Shown here piece by piece: positions 45,207-53,659 of a stretch of 64,000 nt of DNA. The stretch spans positions 1 to 64,000 of the forward strand of contig SUVQ01000006.1 of the NCBI GenBank assembly GCA_015061905.1. Direction: 5' to 3'. Each line of letters opens with the position of its first letter. The stretch's first letter is position 1. The position numbers were made by a program, and so were the translations under genes. The stretch comes from Verrucomicrobiota bacterium. GTDB lineage: Bacteria > Verrucomicrobiota > Verrucomicrobiia > Opitutales > UBA953. The notes beneath the pieces are model-generated. The model made no database searches and was not told where the DNA came from. It saw only the letters and a list, made by a program, of their open reading frames with translations.

Positions 45207-45589
45207 GGGGATGTTCCGGATTCGATCTCGGTTCGGAGGTTGCGACGGCACGCGGACGATGACACTCGGCGTCCTAAAATATGTGTCAGCCAATCAAATG
45301 GCAAAAACAACACCATCGCGTTTGAACGCAGCAATGCGTTCGCGCTTGCCGCCTAATAGCTGCGGCACGGTCACGCCCGCCTACGCCTGCTAAGCGGCCG
45401 GGCTGTTAAAAAAGCAGGTAAAACCTCGAACTTGTCAGCGTTCCCGCGAGGCTAAAAACGGGAACGCGGATAGGTGTTTCCGGGCGCCCTCGCTCTAAGA
45501 AACACCGAAATTCAATCGAGCGGCTAAGCGTGTAGAAGTTTCAGCTGAAAGACCGGGAGACGCGGGTTCAACTCCCGCCATCTCCACCA
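45207..45589 (+). ncRNA. ssrA: Transfer-messenger RNA (tmRNA)
   Basis: 383 nt. The 5' end GGGGATG pairs with CATCTCC before A-CCA at the 3' end. The tRNA-like half has GGATTCGAT near the start and GGGTTCAACTCCC near the end. The tag frame reads G-K-N-N-T-I-A-F-E-R-S-N-A-F-A-L-A-A, then TAA TAG, ending in the ALAA degradation signal. In the pseudoknot region an inverted CGGGAACG pair makes a perfect 9-bp helix (45438-45446 with 45459-45467). tmRNA with SmpB rescues stalled ribosomes. Confidence 0.96.
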
Positions 45590-45605
45590 ATTTTCTCCAA
45601 AAATC

Positions 45606-45640
45606 GCCTGCAAACCTGATAATAAAGGGTTTGCAGGCTT
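45606..45640 (+). terminator. Terminator of ssrA
   Basis: GCCTGCAAACC and GGGTTTGCAGGC form a stem around TGATAATAAA, followed by seven T. The rest of the 302-bp gap to 45892 holds short-period words (CCGTGGGAATCCGTGATTTC) and two direct CGGGAACG copies near 45833 and 45860, but no gene. Confidence 0.9.
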
Positions 45641-45891
45641 TTTTTGCATCTACTAAAAATGTAAATCATCGGTTTAAGCGTGCCTTCGATGCTTTTGAAT
45701 TTTCCCGCAACAAAAACATTCTTTCCCGCCTCTTCCTTTCCCGGCTAAAGAAAAAGAACTTTGCGCTCTCCGCGTTGAAAAATTCCGTGGGAATCCGTGA
45801 TTTCCGTGGTTCTAAAAAACTTCGTGCATTTTCGGGAACGCTTTTTTGTTTTGTTTCGGCGGGAACGCCGGATTAGATTTTTTCGGAAAAT

Positions 45892-47937
45892 ATGAACGCA
45901 GAGCATCCTTTTCTTTCGGAAGATTTTTATGTCGATTGGGCGCAACTGACGCCGGAACGCATCGTTCCCGACATCACATTCGCGCTTGAACGCGCACGCG
46001 GGAACGTTGAAGCGATTTGCACACAAACGCCCGAATGTATTTCTTTTGAAAATACAATTCTCGGTTTCGCCCGCGCCACACGGGAACTCGGTCGCGCGTG
46101 GGGACGCGTCTGCCACCTCGAAAGCGTGGAAAACACACCCGCGCTCCGCGAAGCCTACAACGCCGTTTTACCGAAAGTAACCGAATTTTTCAGCTCGCTC
46201 ACGCTCAACGCGCGACTTTGGGAAAAAATCAAAGTAACCGCAGAACGCATTCCCGCGGGAACGCTCGGTGCCGTGCAGCAGCGTTTTCTCGACGAAACAC
46301 TCGCCGATTTCCGCGAAAACGGTGCGGATTTGCTCGACGACAAAAAATCCCGCCTCGCCGCCATCAACGCCAAGCTCGCCGAGCTCACGACGAAATTCGG
46401 TGAAAACGTGCTCGATTCCACCAACGCGTGGGAAAAATTCGTCGCCGACGAAACGCTCCTCGCCGGCATTCCCGCGAGCGCAAAAACCGCCGCCGCCGCT
46501 TCCGCCAAAGCGAAAAACCGCGACGGAGAATTTCGCTTCACGCTCCAAGCGCCGTCGCTCGTTCCCGTGATGCAATATGCGGAAAACGACGCTCTGCGCC
46601 GCGAGTTTTGGGAAGCCTCCAACGCCGTCGCCCGCGACGACGCGAAGTTTGACAACGCGCCGCTCATCCGCGAAATTCTCGCCCTGCGCGACGAAAAAGC
46701 AAAGCTTCTCGGCTTCGCCGATTTTGCCGATTACACAACTTCGCGCCGCATGGCGAAAAGCGGGAAAACCGCACGCGATTTTGTCGAAAATTTGCGCTCC
46801 CGCGTGGATTCTTTTTTCAAAAAAGAAACGGAAGACCTCGTAAATTTTGCGCGGGAACGCGGCGACGCGACAGCGGCGAAAACGGGAAAACTCGCTCCGT
46901 GGGCACTCGGTTTTTGGGCGGAAAAACTGCGACGCGAACGCTACGATTTTGATGCGGAAAGCCTGCGACCGTATTTTGAAGTCAACGCCGTTATCGCCGG
47001 AGCTTTCGCGATTGCGGAAAAACTTTTCGGCGTAAAAATCGTCGAAAAAACGGGCATTCCCGCGTGGCATCCGGAAGTGAAAACCTATGAAGTTTTCGAC
47101 GGCGAAAAAATGCTCGGCGCATTTTACACGGATTGGCATCCGCGCGAAACCAAGCGCGCCGGAGCATGGATGAATTTTCTCGCGACGCGCGGCGAAGGCG
47201 TTCCCGCGCACCTCGGACTGATTTGCGGCAATATGTCGCCCGCCGTGGACGGCAAACCTGCGTTGCTTTCCTTCGATGAAGTGCTGACGATTTTCCACGA
47301 ATTCGGTCACTTGCTTCACCACGTTTTGAGCGAAGTCGAAATTCCTGAGCTCGCAGGCACGAACGTCGCGTGGGATTTTGTCGAACTTCCCTCGCAAATC
47401 ATGGAAAACTGGTGCAAGCACGCGGAGTCGCTGAGCCTTTTTGCCAAACATTTTGAAACCGACGAAGCGCTCCCGCAGGAACTTTTGGAAAAACTCCTGC
47501 GTGCGCAAAATTTCCGCGCCGCAAGTGCCTGCGTGCGCCAGCTTTCCTTCGGGAAAATGGACTTGGATTTCCACATCGAAACCTCGAAATACAAAGACTG
47601 CGACTTGGAAAATTACTGGAACGAAACGCTCGCCGATTACCTCGTGCCGACGGCGTTCCCGCAGGTTTCCATGGCGCGGAAATTCCTGCACCTGTTTTCC
47701 GAATCCACGGGCTACGCGGCAGGTTATTATTCCTACAAATGGGCGGAAATGCTCGAAGCCGACTGCTTCACGCGCTTTTTGAACGAGGGAATTTTGAACG
47801 AAAAAACCGGACGCGAATTTCGCGAAAAAATCCTCGCGCGCGGGAACGCTGCTCCCGCCGAAACGCTCTTCCGCGATTTTATGGGACGCGCGCCCGACCC
47901 CGCCGCCCTCCTCAAGCGCGAAGGCTTAGCGGAGTAA
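45892..47937 (+). CDS. prlC: M3-family oligopeptidase A
   Basis: 681 residues, the usual size. The zinc motif H469-E-F-G-H473 is followed by the downstream Glu in NVAWDFVELPSQIMENW, which gives the third zinc ligand in this family. It degrades short peptides and cleaved signal peptides in the cytoplasm. I place it with oligopeptidase A/PrlC rather than PepF because of the ELPSQ motif and length. No signal peptide. Confidence 0.9.
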   Translation: MNAEHPFLSEDFYVDWAQLTPERIVPDITFALERARGNVEAICTQTPECISFENTILGFARATRELGRAWGRVCHLESVENTPALREAYNAVLPKVTEFFSSLTLNARLWEKIKVTAERIPAGTLGAVQQRFLDETLADFRENGADLLDDKKSRLAAINAKLAELTTKFGENVLDSTNAWEKFVADETLLAGIPASAKTAAAASAKAKNRDGEFRFTLQAPSLVPVMQYAENDALRREFWEASNAVARDDAKFDNAPLIREILALRDEKAKLLGFADFADYTTSRRMAKSGKTARDFVENLRSRVDSFFKKETEDLVNFARERGDATAAKTGKLAPWALGFWAEKLRRERYDFDAESLRPYFEVNAVIAGAFAIAEKLFGVKIVEKTGIPAWHPEVKTYEVFDGEKMLGAFYTDWHPRETKRAGAWMNFLATRGEGVPAHLGLICGNMSPAVDGKPALLSFDEVLTIFHEFGHLLHHVLSEVEIPELAGTNVAWDFVELPSQIMENWCKHAESLSLFAKHFETDEALPQELLEKLLRAQNFRAASACVRQLSFGKMDLDFHIETSKYKDCDLENYWNETLADYLVPTAFPQVSMARKFLHLFSESTGYAAGYYSYKWAEMLEADCFTRFLNEGILNEKTGREFREKILARGNAAPAETLFRDFMGRAPDPAALLKREGLAE

Positions 47938-47951
47938 AATCGGGAATAAAA

Positions 47952-48089
47952 AACGCAAAGAACGCAAAGTTTTTTTTAACCACGGAAGCACACGGATTTC
48001 CACGGAGTTATTTTTACTATAAAGAGCGTAAGGGGCTTAGCGGATAATTTTTCTCAAAAAAACTTAAAATTCTTTGCGTTCTCTGCGTT
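47952..48089. repeat. Inverted-arm intergenic element built from short-period words
   Basis: Left arm AACGCAAAGAACGCAAAG (47952-47969) and right arm CTTTGCGTTCTCTGCGTT (48072-48089) are complementary at 17 of 18 bases. Between them are CCACGGAAGCACACGGAT-type words and TTTTTACTATAAAG, resembling the core of the elements at 16041 and 56190. It fills the 175-bp gap between prlC and the Nudix gene. Confidence 0.65.
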
Positions 48090-48112
48090 AAAAATTTTTT
48101 AATTAACCGAAA

Positions 48113-48538
48113 ATGAGTGAAATTCCGAAGATTCACGTGGTTGCCGCCGTCGTTGTTCGCGCCGACGGGAAAATTCTCTGCGCACGGCGCGGGAACGCCA
48201 AAAATCCGTGTGTCGCGTGGAAGTGGGAATTTCCCGGCGGGAAAATCGAAGTCGGAGAAACACCGGAAAGCGCACTTGCACGGGAAATTCGCGAGGAAAT
48301 GAATTTTCACGTTGTCGTCGAAAAACACATCTCGCGCGTGAATCATTCCTACCCGAGTTGCGAAATCGAAATGGACGCATTTTTCTGCGTTCCCGCCGAC
48401 GCGTGCTCGATGCCGGAATTACACGAACACGTCGAAATCCGCTGGCTTGCGCCCGAAGAACTTCCCGCTCTTGACTGGGCGGAGGCGGACAAACCCGTTG
48501 TCTGTGCCTGCACAAAAAAGCTTTCCGGTTCGGCATAA
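48113..48538 (+). CDS. Nudix hydrolase, MutT-like
   Basis: 141 residues. The Nudix box is complete at 42-64 (G-G-K-I-E-V-G-E-T...A-R-E-I-R-E-E-M-N-F). EFPGGK and a late WLAPEELPALDWAEAD resemble MutT 8-oxo-dGTP diphosphatases, which clean the nucleotide pool. Sequence outside the box is consistent but does not prove the substrate. A terminator made of an inverted CGGGAACG pair follows. Confidence 0.88.
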   Translation: MSEIPKIHVVAAVVVRADGKILCARRGNAKNPCVAWKWEFPGGKIEVGETPESALAREIREEMNFHVVVEKHISRVNHSYPSCEIEMDAFFCVPADACSMPELHEHVEIRWLAPEELPALDWAEADKPVVCACTKKLSGSA

Positions 48539-48562
48539 ATTCCGCTTTTTCTACAAAAAAAC

Positions 48563-48595
48563 GCGTTCCCGTGAAAATTATCTTCACGGGAACGC
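48563..48595 (+). terminator. Terminator with perfect 13-bp stem from an inverted CGGGAACG pair
   Basis: GCGTTCCCGTGAA (48563-48575) and TTCACGGGAACGC (48583-48595) are exact complements with a 7-base loop. An A-run precedes, giving a U-run on the minus strand. It lies between the converging Nudix and FecR-like genes, and best fits termination of the minus-strand FecR-like gene. Confidence 0.75.
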
Positions 48596-48658
48596 ATGTC
48601 TCTACCCATTAACAGCATCAGGAGAAATACGAGCAAATATCTCGTATTTTCAAAGCAT

Positions 48659-49477
48659 TTAGCGATTTCCGACGGATGCGGCAGAATTTACATCGGGACG
48701 GGGGCGGTCTACGTTATAGCTATCGCCCTCAACGGTTGCCGTGTGGAAATAAAGCGGATCCGTAGCGAATTTGGAAATACGGTCGTTATCATAATTTTCG
48801 CCGAAATCTCCGGAACCGGAAGCGAACGCGTCTGCAACCTGTTTCGAAAGGATACCGGAAACTCGCTCGAACTTAAGTTGCCCCGCGGAGTTGATGCTTA
48901 TCGAGCGTCCGGCGGTCAGAGAAATACCGGCGCGACCGGTAGGCGTTACTTCAATTTCGCCGTCGATGCAACCGACCGCAACGGAAGTATCGCCCACGGA
49001 AGTATAAAACGTCGTTCCCTTCACGGCGACATCTCCGGCACGCGTCTTAACGACAAGGCGCGAAGAAGGAAGAAGCTTTGCAACTTTGAAAAAGGCTGTT
49101 CCCTTGACAAGGCGCAGAGTTGTCTGCGAGCCCGCAGTGCCCTTGGGTTCTTCTTTGAAGGAGGAGAAATCTTTTCCTTCGACGGCGCTCGGGTCGTTTT
49201 GCTCAAACTGAGCGAGGTCGATTGACGTATTCGCTTGCAGGACGATGACGGTTCCGTTCCCGAGGACAATCTTCGCGGAAGCGTCTTTGCCTGTCGATAC
49301 GCGCGTGTTTTCAAGAAACGTCGCGCCGGCAACAAGTTTTTTTTCGGCACCGCCGGCGACGGTATATACAACGTTCCCGCTAACTTCGTTCACGCAGATT
49401 TTTCCCGGAGCGGCGAACAATGCCACTCCGAATGCGAGCACGGTTGCGAAGACGGTTATCAGCTTCTTCAGTTTCAT
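48659..49477 (-). CDS. Exported FecR-domain protein
   Basis: 272 residues from ATG 49477, chosen because the signal peptide (MKLKKLITVFATVLAFGVALFA-A) begins there. A FecR domain covers about 30-200: EVSGNVVY, ASAKIVLGNGTVIVLQANTSIDL, TLRLVKGTAFFKV and VKTRAGDVAVKGTTF. Unlike anti-sigma FecR it has no N-terminal cytoplasmic domain and no ECF sigma gene is near, so a structural or sensory envelope role is more likely. The C-terminal 60 residues are Asp/Asn/Ser-rich. Confidence 0.82.
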   Translation of the reverse strand: MKLKKLITVFATVLAFGVALFAAPGKICVNEVSGNVVYTVAGGAEKKLVAGATFLENTRVSTGKDASAKIVLGNGTVIVLQANTSIDLAQFEQNDPSAVEGKDFSSFKEEPKGTAGSQTTLRLVKGTAFFKVAKLLPSSRLVVKTRAGDVAVKGTTFYTSVGDTSVAVGCIDGEIEVTPTGRAGISLTAGRSISINSAGQLKFERVSGILSKQVADAFASGSGDFGENYDNDRISKFATDPLYFHTATVEGDSYNVDRPRPDVNSAASVGNR

Positions 49478-49635
49478 AGTGTAGTTGGTTTTTTCTGGTT
49501 GTTTTTGAATTATAATTTTCGAGAACTTGAATGAGCCTCTCACTAAGTTCTGTGTCTGAGTTAGATTCAAAATCCGTTTCCTTGCAACAAAATTCTACCG
49601 CCTAAGTATTATTACCGTTTTGATAGAAAATAATC

Positions 49636-49663
49636 CCGCCCCGAACGTTTCCGTCCGGGGCGG
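49636..49663. other. GC-rich hairpin in the FecR-like leader region
   Basis: CCGCCCCG and CGGGGCGG pair at 8 bp, with an inner ACG/CGT. It is about 160 bp upstream of the FecR-like start, followed on the plus side by ACTAACTTAA (49680-49689). The same order of hairpin then ACTAACTTAA occurs at 10104-10156, ahead of another exported protein gene on the same strand. Confidence 0.6.
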
Positions 49664-49696
49664 TTTAATACTACTTAACACTAACTTAATCTATGC

Positions 49697-49727
49697 TCGG
49701 GAACGAAAGCTAAGCCTTCGTTCCCGA
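49697..49727. other. Inverted CGGGAACG pair in a divergent intergenic region
   Basis: TCGGGAACGAA (49697-49707) and TTCGTTCCCGA (49717-49727) form a perfect 11-bp stem with a 9-base loop. It sits between the divergent FecR-like gene and the small basic protein gene, with no T-run, so it is not a gene-end terminator. Confidence 0.75.
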
Positions 49728-49820
49728 AAGGCAACCCCGCACAGGCGGGAAAGGTTTTACCTTATGTTTAGTAGCATTTCTTAAAAATTTAATGAACGCA
49801 AGTATTTTTTTTCTACTTTT

Positions 49821-49848
49821 TTGGTAGTTTTTTTTTCATTCATATAAT
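49821..49848 (+). promoter_or_regulatory. Candidate strong promoter of the small basic protein gene
   Basis: TTGGTA at 49821-49826, 16-bp T-rich spacer, perfect TATAAT at 49843-49848. Transcription would start near 49855 and give a leader of about 90 nt. That leader contains a GATTAAG/CTTAATC stem (49891-49897 with 49922-49928). Confidence 0.6.
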
Positions 49849-49947
49849 TTCGCTTTTTCACGAGTCCCGAGATGAGTTCTGTTTTGCAAGGATTAAGAAA
49901 ATTTGATTTTTTCAATTTAATCTTAATCACTCCAAAACAACAAAATT

Positions 49948-50058
49948 ATGGGCAAACAATACAATAAGGAAAACAAGCGTCGCCGCCGTGCCGCTTACCA
50001 AAAACGTTGCAAAGAACGTATCGCAGAAGCTATCGCGGCGTCGAAGAAACGCAAATAA
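49948..50058 (+). CDS. Very small, highly basic protein
   Basis: 36 residues: MGKQYNKENKRRRRAAY at the start, then QKRCKERIAEAIAAS and a KKRK tail. Arg and Lys make up over a third. It has a good promoter, a defined leader and its own terminator, so it is very likely expressed. Size and charge resemble ribosome-associated mini-proteins. I recall similar short MGKQYNK-type ORFs in Verrucomicrobiota but cannot name a family; ribosome binding is inference. Confidence 0.7.
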   Translation: MGKQYNKENKRRRRAAYQKRCKERIAEAIAASKKRK

Positions 50059-50068
50059 ACCGTTTCGC

Positions 50069-50112
50069 GCGTTCCCGCGTCCGGCTTTCGGCGCGCGGGA
50101 ACGCTCCTTTTT
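50069..50112 (+). terminator. Terminator of the small basic protein gene, inverted CGGGAACG pair
   Basis: GCGTTCCCGCG (50069-50079) and CGCGGGAACGC (50094-50104) form an 11-bp stem, followed by TCCTTTTTT. It lies 10 bp after the stop codon. Confidence 0.85.
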
Positions 50113-50143
50113 TGCTTTTTGCCTGATTTTTCTCACATTTCCG

Positions 50144-50686
50144 ATGTTTTCCCGAAAAAATATTTTCCGAGCGGCTATGTCTGTGCTCCTTTTTGCGACA
50201 TCGCTCTTTTTCGCTTCCTGCAAAGTCCCGCCCTCGCCTCCGCCCACGGCGAACGGCTCCGTTATCCCGATTTCCTACGCCATTTTTTCCTGGAAGGACG
50301 TAAATGATTTTAAGCGCATTTCGGAATATTTCACGGACCGGGAAAACACGGGCTTTAATTGCGTTTTGCGCACCGATCCCGAAACCCGCGAAGGGCTTTA
50401 TCTCGTGCTCGGAATCGAAGTTTCCGAAAAAATTCCCGACGACAGCACGGCAACGCTACGCTATTTCCGTCCGGACAAAGTCGGCGAGCAAACGGCGACA
50501 TTTCGTCTTCCCGAATTTGAATCCTCCGTTCCCGGCGAAATTCTGTTCGGGCTCACCGGCAATGCCTGGCCGAAAGAATTGAAAAAACGCCGCCCAAGCG
50601 CCTGGCAACTTTCCGTTCACGCGCCGGACGGCACCTTGCTCGTCTACCGCCAGTCCTACCTTTGGGAACGGGAACGCGAAAAATAA
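50144..50686 (+). CDS. Lipoprotein of unknown function
   Basis: 180 residues from ATG 50144. Leader FRAAMSVLLFATSLFFASC gives a good lipobox (FASC, Cys about 26) followed by a Pro-rich tether. The rest is beta-rich with no motif I recognise; Trp and acidic residues are frequent, and the end is charged (WEREREK). It lies between the basic mini-protein and agmatine deiminase on the same strand. Confidence 0.7.
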   Translation: MFSRKNIFRAAMSVLLFATSLFFASCKVPPSPPPTANGSVIPISYAIFSWKDVNDFKRISEYFTDRENTGFNCVLRTDPETREGLYLVLGIEVSEKIPDDSTATLRYFRPDKVGEQTATFRLPEFESSVPGEILFGLTGNAWPKELKKRRPSAWQLSVHAPDGTLLVYRQSYLWEREREK

Positions 50687-50710
50687 ACCTTTTCTAATTT
50701 ACGAAATAAA

Positions 50711-51739
50711 ATGTCTCCGCGCGATCTCGGTTTCCGCATGCCCGCCGAATGGGAAAAACAGGCGGCAATTTGGCTGACTTGGCCCACCAATCCCGCGCTT
50801 TGGCCGGGACACTTCGAGCTTTTGCTTCCGCAATACGCCGCATTTGTCGCCGCGATTTCCCGCTACGAACCCGTTTGCCTGAACTGCGCGGCGGGAACGC
50901 TCCGCGAGCAGGCATTGAAATATTTAAACGAAGCCAAGGCGGATCTTTCCGTCATCAGCTTTTTTGACCACCCGGCAAACGACGTCTGGTGCCGCGATCA
51001 CGGGCCGCTTTTCGTAAAAAATGACAGCACCGGTGAAGTCGCCCTCACCGACTGGATTTTCAACGGCTGGGGCGGAAAATTCACCGCCAACCTCGACAAC
51101 GAAATCCCGGAACGCATCGCAAATGCACTCAACATGCGCAGATTCGCGTTCCCGTTCGAACTCGAAGGCGGCGCGATTGAACTCAGCGGCGACGGGCTTT
51201 TGCTGACCACGGAATGCGTTCAAAAAAATCCCAACCGCGCCGACGGGCGAGACGATACCGCCTTCGAAGCCGCACTCAAAACCGGGCTCAACGTAAACGA
51301 AATTCTTTGGATTTCCAACGGCTTGGCAAACGACGACACCGACGGGCACATCGACAACCTCGCCCGCTTCATCGCGCCGCGCGCCATCCTCGCCGTTTCC
51401 GAAAGCAATCCCGCGCACCCGAATTTTTCTCCCCTCAAGCAAAACCTTGAGCAACTCCGCGCTCTTAAAACGCCCGAAGGCGGAAAATTCGACGTGCTTG
51501 AATTGCCCATGCCGGAACCGTTCACGCTCGCCGGACGCGATTTGCCGCCGAGCTACGCGAATTTCCTCATTTTGAACGATGCCGTCATCGTTCCCGTTTA
51601 CGGACAATCCGGCGACGAGCGCGCGCTCGGCATCATCGCCGACGCGTTCCCGCAACGCAAAGTCATCGGCTTGGATTCCCGCATCATTCTCATCGAAGGC
51701 GGCTCTTTCCACTGCCTTTCGCAACAGCAACCCGCATAG
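50711..51739 (+). CDS. aguA: Agmatine deiminase
   Basis: 342 residues. The guanidine-modifying fold has WLTWPTN near residue 22, WCRDHGP (about 93-99), the LEGGAIEL region, the His in DGHIDN and catalytic Cys335 near the end (G-S-F-H-C-L-S-Q-Q-Q-P). It converts agmatine to N-carbamoylputrescine. No aguB or speA is adjacent, so the pathway is incomplete in this window. Confidence 0.92.
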   Translation: MSPRDLGFRMPAEWEKQAAIWLTWPTNPALWPGHFELLLPQYAAFVAAISRYEPVCLNCAAGTLREQALKYLNEAKADLSVISFFDHPANDVWCRDHGPLFVKNDSTGEVALTDWIFNGWGGKFTANLDNEIPERIANALNMRRFAFPFELEGGAIELSGDGLLLTTECVQKNPNRADGRDDTAFEAALKTGLNVNEILWISNGLANDDTDGHIDNLARFIAPRAILAVSESNPAHPNFSPLKQNLEQLRALKTPEGGKFDVLELPMPEPFTLAGRDLPPSYANFLILNDAVIVPVYGQSGDERALGIIADAFPQRKVIGLDSRIILIEGGSFHCLSQQQPA

Positions 51740-51796
51740 CGGCAAACAGAGGTTTTCAAAAAATCTTTGCGGCTTGCGGGAGTTCGCCGGCTCTGA

Positions 51797-52252
51797 TTGA
51801 ATGCGCAAATTATGACTAATGACCAACCGCTCAAACTGCGCATGAAAAAACTCGTTCCCGAGGCAGTCGTTCCCGCTTACGCGAAACCGGGCGACGCCGG
51901 GCTCGACCTCACGGCGACTTCCGTGAAATTTGACGAAGCCACGCGCAAGCTCAAAGTCGGGTTCGGCTTGGCGATGGAAATTCCTTTCGGCTACGTCGGC
52001 TTGTTGTTCCCTCGCAGCTCCGTGCACAAAACCGGCTTGGTGATGTCAAACTGCGTCGGCGTAATTGACTCCGGCTACCGCGGCGAAGTCTGCTCCGTTT
52101 TCTACGTTCCCGAAGGCGCACAGCCTTACGCGGTCGGCGACCGCTGCGCCCAGCTCATCGTTTTGCCCTACCCGCAAGTTCAAACGGAAGAAGCAAGCGA
52201 ACTTTCCGAAACCGCTCGCGGAACAGGCGGATTCGGGTCCACCGGCGCATAA
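51797..52252 (+). CDS. dut: dUTP diphosphatase
   Basis: 151 residues; a second ATG at 51812 would give 146. Five dUTPase motifs are visible: AGLDLTA, PRSSVHKTGLVM, GVIDSGYRGEV, GDRCAQLIVLP and the C-terminal GTGGFGSTGA P-loop-like tail. It removes dUTP and supplies dUMP. The gene heads a plus-strand run that includes truB. Confidence 0.93.
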   Translation: MNAQIMTNDQPLKLRMKKLVPEAVVPAYAKPGDAGLDLTATSVKFDEATRKLKVGFGLAMEIPFGYVGLLFPRSSVHKTGLVMSNCVGVIDSGYRGEVCSVFYVPEGAQPYAVGDRCAQLIVLPYPQVQTEEASELSETARGTGGFGSTGA

Positions 52253-52291
52253 TTTTTTTTCGAAAAAAAACACTCTCATCTTTTCCTCAAC

Positions 52292-52924
52292 ATGAAACTT
52301 GAAGCTAAATACAGCCGCGAATGGCGCGACCGCATGGGCATTATTCTGCTCATGATTGTCGGTAGCTCCGGATGGTTTTTCTACGACGGGCTCGTCGCCT
52401 ACCCGAAATACAACGAAGGCGCCGCCGCCTACGCCCAAATCGTCGAAATGGTAAAGGAAGAAGGCGTTCCCGAAGAATCCGTCCGCACCGAAGCCGCCGC
52501 CCGCTGGGAAAAATGCGCCGCAGAATTTGATGCCGATCCGAAAGAGCCGCCGGAACATCCGAAAAACATTGCCCAGCAACTTCAATTCGGCATCGGGCTC
52601 GGAATTTTCGCCGTCGCGTTTTTGCTTTGGGTTTTGCGCGAAATGCGCCGCGTCATTCGTGCTGACGGGGAAACTTTTGACGGATTGACGACCGCGTTCC
52701 CGCCCTTCAACGGAAAAACCTCCGTCCGCTTCGATTCCGTTTTCGGCATCGACCGCCGCAAGTGGAAAAACAAAGGCATCGCCGTCGTTCACTACAAAAA
52801 CGAAAAAGGCCGTCCCTGCCGCGCAATCATCGACGATTACAAATACGCAGGCTCGGAAGCGATTCTCGAAAAATGCGATGCCGTCATCGCCGAGAAAAAA
52901 GCCGCCTCCGCAAAGAAAGCATAA
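52292..52924 (+). CDS. Two-pass membrane protein of unknown function
   Basis: 210 residues. Hydrophobic helices at about 15-33 and 97-115 enclose an acidic loop of about 60 residues. The C-terminal 90 residues are soluble and cytoplasmic if both helices span, with a strand-rich WKNKGIAVVHYKNEKGRPCRAIIDDYKY that looks loosely like bacterial PH-type domains. Family not recognised. It ends 6 bp before truB, so co-transcription is likely. Confidence 0.65.
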   Translation: MKLEAKYSREWRDRMGIILLMIVGSSGWFFYDGLVAYPKYNEGAAAYAQIVEMVKEEGVPEESVRTEAAARWEKCAAEFDADPKEPPEHPKNIAQQLQFGIGLGIFAVAFLLWVLREMRRVIRADGETFDGLTTAFPPFNGKTSVRFDSVFGIDRRKWKNKGIAVVHYKNEKGRPCRAIIDDYKYAGSEAILEKCDAVIAEKKAASAKKA

Positions 52925-52930
52925 ATTTTC

Positions 52931-53647
52931 ATGAGCGATTACAACGGAATTTTGCTCATCGATAAACCGACGGGCTGGACCTCGCACGACGTCGTCGCCA
53001 AACTGCGCGGCATTCTGCACACGCGCCGAGTCGGACACGCGGGAACGCTTGATCCGCTGGCAACAGGACTGCTCGTTATCCTCGTCGGCACCGCCTGCAA
53101 GGCTTCTCAATATTTGATGAGCCAAGGAAAAATTTACGAAGGCACACTAAAGCTCGGTTGCGTTACCAATACTCAGGATTCCGACGGAGAAATCGTGGAA
53201 GAAAATCCCGTTCCCGCCGAAATCACGACGGAAAAAATCGCGGAAGCCATGCGCTCCATGCTCGGCGACCAATATCAGACGCCGCCCATGTTCTCCGCGA
53301 TTAAAATCAACGGACAACCACTTTACAAAATGGCGCGCAAAGGTCAGGAAACGGAACGCGAACCGCGTTTTATCCGCATTTCCTCCTTCGAAATTATCGG
53401 CGCAAATTTGCCGAGCGTCGATTTTCGCGTCGAATGCACCAAGGGCACTTACGTGCGCACGCTCGCACACGACTTGGGGCGCAAGCTCGGTCCCGGCGCG
53501 TCGCTAACCGCCCTGCGCCGCATCGCCTCCGGCGACCACAGCGTGGCAAACGCCGTCACGCTCGACGCACTTCAGGCAATGTCTCCCGCAGAGATTGAAG
53601 CACGGCTCATCGACGTGCGTTCCTGTGTGCCCTCGCACGCTCTCTGA
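52931..53647 (+). CDS. truB: tRNA pseudouridine(55) synthase TruB
   Basis: 238 residues. Catalytic Asp in GHAGTLDPLATGLLV (near 41), DKPTGWTSHDVV at the start, and the KGTYVRTLAHDLG motif. It makes pseudouridine 55 in the T-loop of tRNAs. The C-terminal PUA domain of longer homologues is absent or reduced. Confidence 0.94.
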   Translation: MSDYNGILLIDKPTGWTSHDVVAKLRGILHTRRVGHAGTLDPLATGLLVILVGTACKASQYLMSQGKIYEGTLKLGCVTNTQDSDGEIVEENPVPAEITTEKIAEAMRSMLGDQYQTPPMFSAIKINGQPLYKMARKGQETEREPRFIRISSFEIIGANLPSVDFRVECTKGTYVRTLAHDLGRKLGPGASLTALRRIASGDHSVANAVTLDALQAMSPAEIEARLIDVRSCVPSHAL

Positions 53648-53659
53648 CGCGTTCCCGCC

